Under the pieces are notes generated by a model that saw only the letters and a program-made list of their open reading frames with translations, did not search any database and was not told the origin of the DNA. Positions 11,186 to 23,589 of a stretch of 64,000 bases of DNA are shown here, piece after piece. The stretch is from contig NC_035164.2 of the NCBI RefSeq assembly GCF_001659605.2, forward strand, positions 23,788,500-23,852,499, given 5' to 3'. The stretch's first letter is position 1. Each line of letters starts with the position of its first letter. Position numbers and translations under genes: made by a program. The stretch is from Manihot esculenta (taxonomy: Eukaryota; Streptophyta; Magnoliopsida; Malpighiales; Euphorbiaceae).

Positions 11186-12698
11186 TGATCAAGCATAAAT
11201 TAGCCACATTTTTATTATCTTTTTTATTGCTTATTTACACATTTTTTAGCTTAATTTATGATTTTTATCTTGTTTTTACAGAAAATGAAGAAATTGGAGA
11301 ATTGGAGAAAAAGTGCAGAAAGTTGACAGAAAAGTGATCGGGTCAATGATTTGCCCAGTGATTTGCCCACTGCTTGCCCAAATCAGGCTGAAGCAGAAAC
11401 CTGAAGGCAACAGGCAGAAGTGATAAGGTCAGTGATTTGCCCAGGACACTCGAAGACACTGGCCAAATCACTCGCAGAAGACAGAGAGAACTGACTCGCA
11501 GAAACGTGATCGGGTCTGTGATTTGCCCAATCACTTGAAGAAACTGGTCAAATCACCGGGCAAATCACTTTCACAACAGAAACTGACAGCAGAGCGGGAA
11601 TTTGGGCAGAAAACAGAAATCCGAATTTTCAGAAGTCCAAATCCAACTCAATCACTATCAATACAAATCCAAGAGCCACGAAAAGAACTTCTCATCCAAG
11701 GAATTCCAATTGCAATTAAATTCAACATCAAAAGAGGAGTCAAACACCAAATCAAAAAGGGATTTTGAAACCCTAGATGGATGGAAATCTGCAGCTATAA
11801 AAGGAGAGCCTCCAAACCAGCAAGGCATCATCTTGTGATCAGCAACTCAACTCGCCAGAAACTTTCCAGCATTTTTCTTCTTTTCTTTTCTTTTCATCTT
11901 TTTGTGTATTTAGTCCACCATGAGTGGCTAAACTCTTTCTTTTCTAGTTGAAGTTGGTGAATTTCAGATTTTGTTATGAATTGGGAGATTTAAATCTCCA
12001 TTGTTAAACTTCTATTTATTCTCAATATTTATGCAATTTGAGCTTTCCATAATTATTACTTTGCTTTTAGAATCAATAAGGGCCCATTGCTTTTAAATTG
12101 CTTAAGTAATATTGTTTGAATGATTTAGGTCCGTAATTGCTTAGGTTGTTCAAATACACATTTAATCAAATTGCATAATCTAAACTTGACCACGCGGTTG
12201 GCAAGGATAGAATTGGGTTTCTCTAAGTCTTAATGCAGTCAACAGTTGTTCGATGCTACAATGCCCCAAGGACGTTCCTTGGCAACTTGTTGATTAGTGT
12301 TTGATTAGCGAACGTTTCCTAATCAAACTAGAACTAAGGAGGAATTTGGATTGTGAGAAGCGTCTTCCACATCCTAAACTTATTTATTGAGATAAATAGG
12401 AGTATTAAAGAATCAATGATCAATTCTAAACAATCTGAAAAAGATCCATACTTCAACTAGAAGCTTTTCTATTATTGATTTACTCATCTTTAAATTATTG
12501 CTTTCTTTTGCTATTTAGTTTTAACTCATCAACTCAAACCCCCCTCTTTTAATTATTTGTTATTTACTTATCTTGGTTATTATTAGGAAGATCTTTAGTG
12601 TCAATTCCCTGTGGTTCGACCCTATTTCCACTATCTACAAATTTATTTTGTTGGTTGATAATAGGTTTATTTTTGACGGCTTCGACAACCGCCTATCA
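11186..12698 (+). repeat. 5' LTR of the Athila-like element (1,513 bp)
   Basis: Its length is identical to the copy at 28,374-29,886. It contains a dense set of GTGATTTGCCC words and their complements (11,340-11,575), a TATA-like CTATAAAAGG at about 11,795 and the CCACCATGAGTGGCTAAAC segment shared with the other Athila-like LTRs here. It ends with the conserved GTGGTTCGACCC and CGACAACCGCC blocks. Confidence 0.93.
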
Positions 12699-12703
12699 AA
12701 AAT

Positions 12704-12720
12704 TGGCGCCGTTGCCGGGG
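12704..12720 (+). promoter_or_regulatory. Primer binding site, tRNA-Asp type
   Basis: TGGCGCCGTTGCCGGGG starts 5 bases after the 5' LTR. It would pair with the 3' end of plant tRNA-Asp, the primer reported for Athila-type elements. The equivalent site in the element at 54,823 has two changes. Confidence 0.82.
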
Positions 12721-12750
12721 AATTGATTTAAACTAACGCATTTTCCCTTT

Positions 12751-15393
12751 ATGACCAGGTCTGGCCGTAAAGACACTCTTCTTTACGACCCGGAGATTGA
12801 AAAGACTGCCAAGAGCTTAAGGAAGCAAGCAAATTTGAGGAACCAAGCCTCAAGACCATCTTCATCAACAACACCATCTCACAGACCACCTACTGCCCCT
12901 GCTGAAGAAATTTATGCACCAGTAGAAACTTCCATCACCGCACCTGCTACTGCGGAATTTGAACCAGAAACTGAACTTCTGGTTATGGCAGAAAATCCAG
13001 CAATGGCAGCACCACCTGTTGCACATGTAGAAGCTGAAATACAAGCTGGAAACGCGCCCATCCAAGCACCCCAGCCACGGGAAAGAACTCTCGGAGAGTT
13101 AGCTGAACCAATAGGAGATCAAGCACCCTTATGCATTGAATATCCCCTATTGACAGCACCATTCGAGCTAAGGACAGGACTGATTCATCTCCTTCCTAAA
13201 TTCAGAGGCCTAGAAAATGAAGATCCTCACAAGCACTTGAAGGCATTCCACGTTGTGTGCTCAACCATGAGACCTCAAGGCATTCCAGAAGACGATATCA
13301 AGCTTAGAGCCTTCCCTTTTTCCCTTGAAGACTATGCCAAAGAATGGCTATTCTACTTGCCACCCGGATCCATCACATCATGGGCTGATATGGTAAGAGC
13401 ATTCTTGAGAAAATTCTTTCCAACCTCAAAAGCCATAGGCATCCGTCGAGAAATAAGTGGTATAAAGCAAAAGCACTCTGAAGGCTTGTATGAGTATTGG
13501 GAGAGGTTCAAAAAGCTGTGCACAAGCTGCCCTCGGCATGATATTTCTGACCAATCTCTCATTGAATACTTCTATGGGGGTTTGCTACCCTCCGAGAGAA
13601 AATTTATTGACGCAGCATGTGGAGGGTCAATTGAAAGAAAATCACCTCGAGAGATGAGGGACTTAATTTCCTCCATGGCTGCAGCTTCTCAACAATTTGG
13701 AGACCAAGAGCTGCCAACAAGGAATGTAAATGAGGTGAGTAATTCCATTTTATCATCCCAACTTTCTGAACTCACCAATGCTGTCCGTAGCCTTGTTGTG
13801 AGTCAAACCCAACAAGTCCAGCAGATTTAGCAGCCCAAGACATGTGGAATATGTGCCAACAACCACCCAACTGATCTATGTCCTTCCCTTCAAGAGGAGG
13901 ACCAGCAAGTCAATGCGGTTGGAGGCTTCAATGGGCAAAGAAGGTATGATCCTTATGCAAATACTTATAATCCAGGTTGGAGGGACCATCCAAATTTCAG
14001 TTATGCAAGGGGAAATCAATATCCAAGCTACCAGCAAAGAAACCAAGCTCAAGCTGCACCTCAGAACTCCAATGCATCTCTTGAAGAAATTGTGAAGAAT
14101 TTAGCAAGTACTGTGCAAAATCTTGAGAAACAAGTGAGCCAAATGGCCACTTCAATGAGAAAATATGAATCTCAAGGGAAGCTACCCTTCCAAACTGAGA
14201 TAAATCCAAGACAAAATGTTAGCGCCATTACATTAAGGAGTGGAAAGGAGTTGCAAGACAATAGGGCTGAAAAATTGCAAAAACAGGGCATGGAAGAAAT
14301 TCTGCCAGAAAGTGATCAGGGCAGTGATTTGCCCAGTTCACTAGTAGAAACTGACCCGATCGCTGGTCAAACTGAGCTGTCCAGTAGTGATCTGCCCAAA
14401 CCACCAGAGAAGGCAGAAAGTGATTTGCCCAAATCACCATAGAAGGCAGAATCCAGTCAAAGGCAGAAACAGCAACCAGCAGAAAAATTCAAGATACCTC
14501 CTCCCTTCCCAAAGAGATTTGCAAAGTCCCAAAAGGAGAAAGAGGAAAAAGAGATATTGGAGACACTCCGCAAGGTGGAAATCAACATTCCCCTACTTGA
14601 TGCTGTAAAGCAAATTCCAAGGTATGCCAAGTTTCTCAAAGAGCTATGCACCAACCGAAGGAAACTTGCTGAACGTGAAAAGGTAAGTGTGGGGGAGTGT
14701 GTTTCAGCTGTAATCCAAAGGAAACTTCCAACCAAATGCAAGGATAGAGGGATGTTCGCGGTTTCATGCAAGATAGGCAATGTGGGAATAAAGAAGGCCA
14801 TGTGTGACCTTGGAGCTTCAATAAATGTCATGCCACTTTCCATTTTTAACTTGTTGAATGCAAGTACACTCAAGGGCACCAGTATTGTGATCCAATTGGC
14901 TGACCGATCCGTCGTCCATCCCAAGGGAGTGCTAGAAGATGTGTTGGTACAAGTTGACCAACTAGTCTTCCCAGTAGATTTTTATGTGATTGACATGGAG
15001 GAGGATAAGGGCAAAATCACCTCTGACATCTTACTTGGGAGACCATTCTTGAGCATAGCAAGAACAAAAATTGATGTGCATGATGGCACATTGACTATGG
15101 AGTTTGAAGGGGAAGTTATCAAATTTAATGTTTATGATGCCATGAAATTCCCCAATGATGTTTCTCCTGTTTATGGCCTTGATGTTATTGATGATTTAAG
15201 TCAAGAAATTTTTGATTTTGATCAAGAAAACTTACTTTATGAAGGTCTTTGCAGGAAAGGAGAAGTGGACAGCAACATCACTGAAGCAGAAAAACAGCAG
15301 ACTATTGTAACTTGCTGGATGTGGGTGATTTGCCCAGTGATTTGCCCAGACCACCAGATAATCTGCTCAAATCACTGGAGCAGACAGACTTGA
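12751..15393 (+). pseudogene. Athila-like gag-protease with two in-frame TAG stops
   Basis: The frame opens with an ATG at 12,751 (MTRSGRKD) and stays in one frame to 15,393, apart from TAG codons at 13,828-13,830 and 14,440-14,442. It encodes an acidic N-terminus, a retrotransposon gag domain (about 13,090-13,720), a knuckle CGICANNHPTDLC just after the first stop, the ITLRSGKELQ block and a protease with DLGAS at 14,806. The knuckle has CX2CX3HX4C, one residue fewer than the copy at 57,650. The first stop replaces a glutamine codon of the relative, so C-to-T decay is likelier than programmed readthrough. The far end reads through the GTGATTTGCCC words and stops just before the Tekay insertion at 15,419. 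Confidence 0.85.
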
Positions 15394-15418
15394 CAGAAAG
15401 TGATTTTCCCAGACCACC

Positions 15419-17739
15419 TGTAACAGCCCGGAAATCTGGACCGCTACCGGCGCTAGGATCCAGATCGGCATAAGGCCGCCGGGAACCGTAGCAAGCCTGA
15501 CATAACCTGTAATCCTGTTTAATCCCATACATGATCAACAATACTCATAAACCTGTAAACATTCTCATATAACAACCAAGCTCAACCTGTACATAAACAT
15601 AAACATGACATAAACCTCCACTGGAGCCCTCATCAAATGCTCCAATGGGGTATCTCATCATACATAAGCTTGGTTGAAACATAACCTCATATCTCATATC
15701 ATAAAGACCATGTACATACAAGTGGGATTAACAATCTATATTGGTCAAGCACAACTCTATCCTCAATATTCAAATTACATAACATAACTTAAAACACTTT
15801 TACATTACATCATAATACAATTGTCATGTCCACAATCTAACTATTACATAAACATAGCTTCCATACTCTGGCTAACCTCCTGATCTACCCTGTACCTGCA
15901 CATCTGGGGTTAGGGGAGAGGGGTGAGCTACAAAGCCCAGTGAGCAGAATAGAGAAAACATATGTTAAAATATTTCATGCTTCCATGAAATGCAACACAT
16001 CACAAACATATCACATAAGGATGGTACTGTCACCTATAGTCCTCAACATAGTCCAATTGTGCCAGGGGCGTCCAGGGGCGTAGAATGGGCCTCACTGGTC
16101 TTTCTCTTACATACATAACATAACATAACATTCCAATATGCCAGGGGCGTAGAATGGGCCTCACTGGTCTTTCTCTTAACATAGTCCAGGGGCATAGAAT
16201 GGGCCTCACTGGTCTTTCTCTTAACATAGTCCAGGGGCGTAGAATGGGCCTCACTGGTAATCCGTGCCGCATCATCATCATATCATACCATAGGAGGACT
16301 AGAGGATCATCCAATAGCCAATCCGCATCCACATCATATTATGCAATGCAACATATTCGTGAATACTAATGCAAACAACCTAATATCACATGGCATTCAT
16401 GATGCATGAACATGCTCAAAAACTTATACTTCTTTAATTTAAAAGTTAAGAGTTTATTCTACTCACATGTGGATAGCTCCGACAAACTCTGTAGCAGCTG
16501 GCTCACTGCTGGGGTCCTCGGTTCCTCGGGTCCGAACCTACACAGGTGGACTCAAATGAGGGACCTAATATCATGAACACAACTCTAATCTACTCCCCAA
16601 AAACCCCCTAAAACATCATGAAATAATCATAGAAACACATGCATGAAATGGCTGGACAGGGCACTTTCGGCGGCAGGTTCGGCGGCCGAAAGTCCCTCCA
16701 GAGCCGAAAGTCAGGCACTTTCGGCGGCACCTTCGGCGGCCGAAAGTCCCAGACAGAGACGAAAGTCTCTTTTTGGGGGCAACTTCGGCAGCCGAATGCT
16801 GCCTCCACAAAGGGGGTTCGGCGGCCGAAACTCCCTTCGGCTGCCGAACCTGGTTTCTGCCAAAGGGCAGAAACTTGGCTCAAACGAGCCTCTTGCCTCC
16901 CAAAGCCTCAAATCATGCAAAAACTAGTTCTAAAACATGCATACATATCATACATTACACCTAGGGGTCTCAAACTAGCATATACCCCAACTACAACACT
17001 TCAAACACACAAAAACCAACATACATTGTTCAAAATCATAACATAAACCCAAATATTCAAATAACCCTAACATGCATTTCTACCCCATAAATCTACTTAA
17101 AACTTGTTAAAAACATATATTGAGCTCAAGATCGGCTCTTACTTCTTGAAGATCGAGAGAGAGACGACCTAAACTCGGAGATCCAAGCAAATGGGCTCCT
17201 GAGTCTCCCAAGCTCCAAAACTTGTTTTAAAAGCTCAAAACCTTCAATGCAAGCTCAAAACTTAAGAAAAATGGTGGGGATTTGGAGGAAGAACAAAAGA
17301 TTTGGGAGAGGGAGGTTGGAAGCTAGCTGTGGCCGAAAATGGGAGAAAACTCACCCATTTCGGCTAAGTCCCCTTTTTATAGGTGGCTGGCCAGGCCACG
17401 TTCGGGGGCCGAATGTGCCTCCGAATCCATGCAATGTTCGGCGGCCGAACTTGACTTTCGGCGGCCGAACCTGGACTTCCCTCACTCATGCTTTCGGGGG
17501 CCTAACGTGCCTCCAAAACGCATGCATGTTCGGCGGCCGAACTTGACTTTCGGCGGCCGAACCTGGGTTTTCCTCCAAAGATTATTCATGCAAAAGCTCA
17601 TTTAATTTCATGCTTAAAACATTAAAATACATGAAAACATTTTATAAAAACCTGGTTTTTACCCTTCTAGAGGTTTCCGACATCCGAGATTCCACCGGAC
17701 GGTTGAAATTCCGATATCGGAGTCTAGCCGGGTATTACA
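15419..17739 (-). repeat. 3' LTR of Tekay element 2 (2,321 bp)
   Basis: It starts TGTAACAGCCCGG and ends GGGTATTACA in plus-strand reading and lies directly beside the reversed polypurine tract. It has more minisatellite units (16,060-16,260) and one more palindrome pair (17,525-17,562) than its 5' partner. The splice donor found in most family members is changed here (CTTACTTC at about 17,140). Confidence 0.93.
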
Positions 17740-17752
17740 TTCTCCCCCCCTT
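17740..17752 (-). other. Polypurine tract of Tekay element 2
   Basis: TTCTCCCCCCCTT in plus-strand reading is the exact reverse complement of the tract of element 1. It abuts the 3' LTR. Confidence 0.92.
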
Positions 17753-17837
17753 AAGAACATTCGTCCCCGAATGTTCCTCAACTAACACATGCATAGCATA
17801 CATCATAACATACATACAAACACAAAGAGATCTAACC

Positions 17838-18797
17838 TTAAAAGAGATGAGGGTACTGCTGGAGCATGGACTCCCTTGTCTCCCAAGTGCATTCTTCCAT
17901 ATTGTGGTGGTTCCAAAGGACTTTAACCATCGGGATTTCCTTGTTCCTCAACTTTCTGATCTGAGTGTCTAGGATCCGCACTGGCTGCTCAACATAGGTG
18001 AGATCCTCTTGGATCTCCACATCAGGCTCACTGAGAGCCTTACCCGGATCTGACACGAACTTTCTTAACATGGAAACATGGAAAACCAGATGGATTCTTT
18101 CCATAGATGCAGGCAAGTCTAGCTTGTACGATACACTCCCAATCTTTTGCAAGACTTCAAAGGGTCCGATGTACCGTGGAGCTAGCTTACCCTTTTTACC
18201 AAACCGAATCACCCCTTTCATTGGAGACACCTTGAGCAATATTAAATCCCCCTCCTGAAAGTCTACCTGTTTCCTGTGGAGGTCTGCAGAACTATCCTCA
18301 GATGATGGGCATGCTCCTCTGCATTCCTGGAATACACTAAGATATCATCTATAAAGACAATAACAAAGTGATCCAGGTACTGTCTAAACACTCTGTTCAT
18401 GAGGTCCATGAATGCTGCAGGGGCGTTGGTCAGCCCAAACGGCATCACAAGGAACTCATAGTGCCCATATCTGGTCCTGAAAGCTGTCTTTGGCACATCC
18501 TCTTCTCTGATCCTCAGCTGATGATACCCAGATCTCAGATCTATTTTGGAGAAACAACCCGCTCCTGCTAGCTGGTCGAATAGATCGTCGATCCTTGGCA
18601 ATGGGTACTTATTCTTGGTAGTGACTTTGTTCAACTGCCTGTAGTCGATACAAAGTCTAAGGGATCCATCCTTCTTTCTTACAAACAGCACTGGAGCACC
18701 CCAGGGTGAGGTACTCGGTCGGATGAAGCCCTTGTCTACCAACTCTTGCAACTGTTCTTTCAATTCTTTCAACTCAGCTGGTGCCATCCTGTAGGGA
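17838..18797 (-). pseudogene. Remnant pol of Tekay element 2, RT palm fused to chromodomain tail
   Basis: On the minus strand RT begins next to the nested LTR (18,797), keeps the FIDDILVYS catalytic box and reads to LQT near 18,290. It then jumps to the region just before the integrase C-terminal GPF module and the chromodomain tail, which ends at 17,838. About 1.83 kb present in element 1 (roughly 2,116-3,944) is missing: RT thumb, RNase H and the integrase core. The join shifts frame, ending the RT part at 18,263. A 6-bp stretch GCAGAC at the join is present at both ancestral breakpoints, which suggests microhomology-mediated deletion. Confidence 0.9.
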
Positions 18798-18802
18798 GGG
18801 AT

Positions 18803-21113
18803 TGTAACAACCCGAAAATCGGACCGCTACCGGCGCTAGGATCCGGGTCGACTTAAGGCCGCCGGGACCCGTAGCAAGCCAAACATACTTCCTGGAACCT
18901 GTTTAATCCCATACATGATCAAGAAAATACATAAAAATTTAAAACCTTTCTTTCAAATATCCAACTCAACCTGAACATATACTGTACATAGTCATAATCA
19001 TAATTATGATCCCTCTGTGGGATCTCATCAATGCCCCAATGGGCAAATACAACAAGAGATGAGTTGGCTATCATGAACATCAAAATTCTAAGATCATGCA
19101 TAAAAAGGGATTACAATACTCATAGGGTCAAGCACATCTATAACCTCAATATACCTCATTACATAACATACTACACTCTTACATTACATCATAATACAAT
19201 TGTCATGTCCACAATCTAACTATTACATAAACATACTTCGAAACTCTGGCTAACCTCCTGGTCTACCCTGTACCTGCACATCTGGGGTTAGGGGAGAGGG
19301 GTGAGCTACAAAGCCCAGTGAGCAGAATAATGAAATCATACATTAAAATTTCATGCCATTATGAAATGCAACACATCACAGCTAATCACATCTCGGATGG
19401 TATTGTCACCAATAGTCCTCCACATAGTCCAACTGTGCCGGGACGTAGAATGGGTACAACCGGTCTTTCCCTTAACATAACATATCATACAGTCCAACTG
19501 TGCCAGGGACGTAGAATGGGTACAACCTGGACTTCCTCTTACATCGTGCCAGGGACGTAGAATGGGTACAACTTGGACTTCCATACCATATCATGCCATA
19601 ACATCATCATATCATATGAGGACTAAAGGATCATCCAATAACCCATCCACATCAACATCATAAATGCAATGCAACATATTCGTGAATACTAATGCAAACA
19701 ACCTACTATATCTCATGGCATTCATGATGCATGGATCATGCTCAAATTTCATATTTCAATTATTTTTAAAACTTAGGGTTTATTCCACTCACCTCTGGCT
19801 AGCTCTGACAAACTCTGTAGCAGCTGGCTCACTGCTGAGGTCCTCGGTTCCTCGGGTCCGAACCTACACAGGTGGACTCCAATGAGGGACCAAACATACA
19901 TAAACATAACTCTAATATACTCCCCAAAAACCCCCTAAAACATCATGAAAACATCACCTAAAAACATGCAAGAAATGGCTGGACAGGGCACTTTCGGCGG
20001 CAGGTTCGGCGGCCGAAAGTCCCTCCAGAGTCGAAAGTCAGGCAGGTTCGGCGGCACCTTCGGCGGCCGAAACTCCCAGACAGAGGCGAAACTCATGCAT
20101 GTTCGGCGGCACCTTCGGCGGCCGAAAGTCCCAGACAGAGACGAAAGTCTCCTTTCGGGGGCAACTTCGGCAGCCGAAAGGCCTGCCTCCACAAGGGGGT
20201 TCGGCAGCCGAAAGTCCCTTCGGCGGCCGAACCTGAGTTTCTCCCGAATGGCAGAAACTCAGTTCCCCTAAGCACACTTCGCCTCCCAAGCTCAAATCAT
20301 GCATACCACTCAACCAAAACATGCATACAAGTTCCTAGGGGTCTCAAACTAACATATACCCCAACTACAACACTTCAAACACACACAATCAACACACATT
20401 GTTCAAATCATCATCAAAATCCATAAACTCAACTTAAAGCCTAACATGCATTTCTACCCCATAAAACAACTTAAAACTTACTTAAAACATATAAGGAGCT
20501 TAAGATCGGCTCTTACCTCTTGAAGATCGAGAGGGAGACGACCTAAACTTGGAGATCCACGAAAATGAGCTCCTGAGTTCCCAAAGCTCCAAAACTTGTT
20601 TCAAAAGTTCAAAACCTTCAATGCAAGCTTAAAACTCAAGAAAAATGGTGGGGATTTGAAGGAAGAACACTAGATTTGGAAGAGGGAGGTCGAAAGCTAG
20701 CTGTGGCCGAAAATGGAAGAAAGCTCGCCCATTTCGGCCAAGCGACCCTTTTATAGTGGCTGGCCAGGCCACGTTCGGGGGCCGAACTTGCCTCCGCAAG
20801 CATGCCATGTTCGGCGGCCGAACTTGACTTTCGGCGGCCGAACCTGAACTTCCCTCACTCATGCTTTCGGGGGCCTAACGTGCCTCCAAAACGCATGCAT
20901 GTTCGGCGGCCGAACCTGACTTTCGGCGGCCGAACCTGGGTTTTCCTCCAAAGACTTTTCATGCAAAAACTCATTAAATTTTCATACTTAAAACCATGAA
21001 ATACCTTAAAACATTTTAAGAAAACATGTTTCTACCCTACTAGAGGCTTCCGACATCCGAGATTCCACCGGACGGTAGGAATTTCCAATACCGGAGTCTA
21101 GCCGGGTATTACA
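18803..21113 (-). mobile_element. Tekay solo LTR nested in Tekay element 2 (2,311 bp)
   Basis: It is flanked by a perfect 5-bp duplication GGGAT (18,798-18,802 and 21,114-21,118) inside the RT N-terminus coding region of its own family. It has the same orientation as the host element. The LTR ends are canonical and no internal sequence is attached. Its minisatellite unit (CAACCGGTCTTTCC type, 19,435-19,580) differs from that of the host LTRs, so it belongs to a different subfamily. Confidence 0.95.
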
Positions 21114-21118
21114 GGGAT

Positions 21119-23320
21119 AGAGATCGGTCTAGTTCCAGGCATCAATTCAATCTCGAACTCTATCTCCCTAACAGGTGGTAAACCTGGCAACTCGTCTGGG
21201 AACACATCTAAAAACTCATTGACCACTGGCACTGCGGCGGGCTCTCCAATCTGACTGTCTAGCTCTCTCACATGAGCCAAATACCCCTGACATCCCCTCC
21301 TAAGCAACCTACGAGCCTGAAGGGATGAGATCAAACCTCTAGGTGTACTCCTCCTGTCTCCTCTGAAGACGACCTCTGATCCATCCTGATCTCTGAACCT
21401 GACTACCTTGTCTCTGCAATCCAAGGTAGCACCATGGGTAGATAGCCAGTCCATCCCTAGAATGACGTCAAAATCTGTCAACTCTAGAACCACAAGGTCG
21501 GCGGACATGCATCTCCCCTCAACAAAAACTGGACTACACTGACAGACTGACTCTGCCACTGATGGATCACACTTGGGTCCACTGACCCAGAGAGGACACT
21601 CTAACCCAGAGACCATTAATCCCAACCTCTCTACGGCCCTCGGAGCAATAAAAGAATGAGATGCACCAGGGTCCATTAATGCATACACATCAGAACAACC
21701 AATGACTAAATTACCTGCCACCACGGTGTTAGATGCATCTGCCTCCTGCTGTGTCATGGTGAAGATCCTTGCTGGAGCTGACGGACCCTCACCTCTGAAC
21801 CCTGCTGAAGAAGAGGCTGACCCTCTCCCTCTGCCTCTGCCACTGGCCTGTGTCATGGCTGGAGCTACTGGCTGTGCTACGCTACCAGAAGCTGTCTGCT
21901 GAGACTGTGTCACAAAAGCTGCTCTAGGACACTCTCGTGCCATGTGTCCCTCCTGCCCACATCTGAAGCAGGCTGATGTCCCAACCAGACATACTCCTCT
22001 GTGCGGTCTCCCACATTTCTTACATACTGCATTCTCTGCACCTGAGCTCGAGCCACTTCCTAATCCCAGACCTGACTTGATCTTGTTCCAGAACTTGTTC
22101 TTCTTAAACTTCTTGGTGGTACTGCCCCACCTCTTACTACCTGAGCTTAAGGAAGAAGGATCCACTTTTCCCTTACCTGGGGTTTTGGAACCAGAAGGCT
22201 GTGCTGCTGACTGTTTGACTTTTCCCTCGATGATAGCACTAGCCTCCATTCTCCTAGCCATGTCTACTATGGCATGAAAAATCTCTCTATCTACTGACTG
22301 TATCAAGGAGGAATACCTGGAATGGAGCTTCATGATATACCTCCTTGACTTCTTCTGGTCTGTATCAAGGTTCTGCCCAGCAAATGGCAGCAACTCCATA
22401 AACCTGTCAGTATATTCATCTACACTCATGTCATCAGTTTGTCTCAACTGCTCGAATTCTATCATCTTCAATTCCCTTGAACTATCAGGGAAAGCCCACC
22501 CTGCAAATTCATTAGCAAACTCCTCCCATGATAGACTATACACCCTCGGTTTCACATAGCTCTTAAACCACTCACGGGCCTTCTTGCATTTTAGTGTGAA
22601 CCCAGCCATCTGAATGGCTCTACTGTCATCCGCTCCTATCTCATCTGTTATCGCCTTGACCCTCTCAAGGTACACAAACGGGTCATCACCGGTTTCAAAC
22701 TGGGGAGCACCCAACTTCATATAATCAGTCATTCTGACCTTGCTCCCTCCAGATGAGCTAGGTTGAGGTATTTGGGTTTCTGGGACAGTAGGTGCTGCTA
22801 GTGGTGGAGGAGGTGCAGCATCCCCTGAGATAGGGTTTGCTGGATTTGGGTGATAGGGTGGGGGTGGATACATAGGGTACTGTGGGTATGGTGGGTAATA
22901 TGGTGGGTATGGCATCTGTGTCGGGTAAGGGCTAAAACTAGGGTAATCCGATGTACCTCCCATCAAATACCCGGGATTCTGTGAGAAAGGTGGGTAATGA
23001 GGTGGCTGAACAAAACCCGAGGCCTGAGTGCCTCCTTGGGACTCTCCCATACCTTCCTCTGACATACTCATCCCCAAACTGCCATCCCTCCTCTGGTCCA
23101 CATCCATGTCATCTCCCACGTCTTCTGACATTCCTCCCTGAACTGTTCCTCGTACAGACCTGCTTCTACCCAGATCCAGAGACCTTCTAGGGTCTCTCAC
23201 TGCTCTTTCTCTGTTAGACCTGCTAGACATTGCCCTAGGCAATGCTGGAGGACGGGCGCTCATGCCCTCATCCTCAGGTGGCACTCCAGTCAATCTTGCA
23301 GATCGACGAGTTCCTCTCAT
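21119..23320 (-). CDS. Tekay gag-protease and start of RT (element 2)
   Basis: I chose the ATG at 23,318-23,320 (MRGTRRSARLTG), about 250 bases from the primer site; the open frame extends further upstream to 23,413. The order is a basic N-terminus, a Pro/Tyr-rich low-complexity stretch, a retrotransposon gag domain (about 22,170-22,720), a CX2CX4HX4C knuckle (CFRCGQEGHMAREC, about 21,940-21,985) and protease with MDPGAS at 21,662-21,676. Proline replaces the usual Thr/Ser beside the catalytic aspartate. The frame runs into RT and is cut at 21,119 by the nested LTR. No internal stop is present, which agrees with a young insertion. Confidence 0.92.
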
Positions 23321-23573
23321 CCTGTTTTCTGAAAAACCACACATAGCACAAACATCAACATCATATGGTTCATGTGGGCACACATGAACCCTCATCACAT
23401 ACATCGCATACATAACATATCATTTATGCACATGCATATAATCATGGCATATCACATCATCAAACAAGACAGGACTCCACATCCTATCCTAGTGGACATG
23501 ACCTTTCCTATTGTGCTTGACCTGCTATAACATCTATGAGCCCGACACTCTAGGTCCGACCATATTAACCTAG

Positions 23574-23586
23574 GGCTCTGATACCA
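23574..23586 (-). promoter_or_regulatory. Primer binding site, initiator-tRNA-Met type
   Basis: On the minus strand TGGTATCAGAGCC begins three bases after the 5' LTR. This matches the 3' end of initiator tRNA-Met, the usual primer of Tekay/Del and most chromoviruses. Confidence 0.92.
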
Positions 23587-23589
23587 CTC

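Noticed and set aside
13828..13830. Programmed readthrough of TAG before the gag knuckle
   Set aside because: The related element has a sense codon here and a TAG elsewhere. The context lacks the full readthrough consensus, so mutation is simpler.
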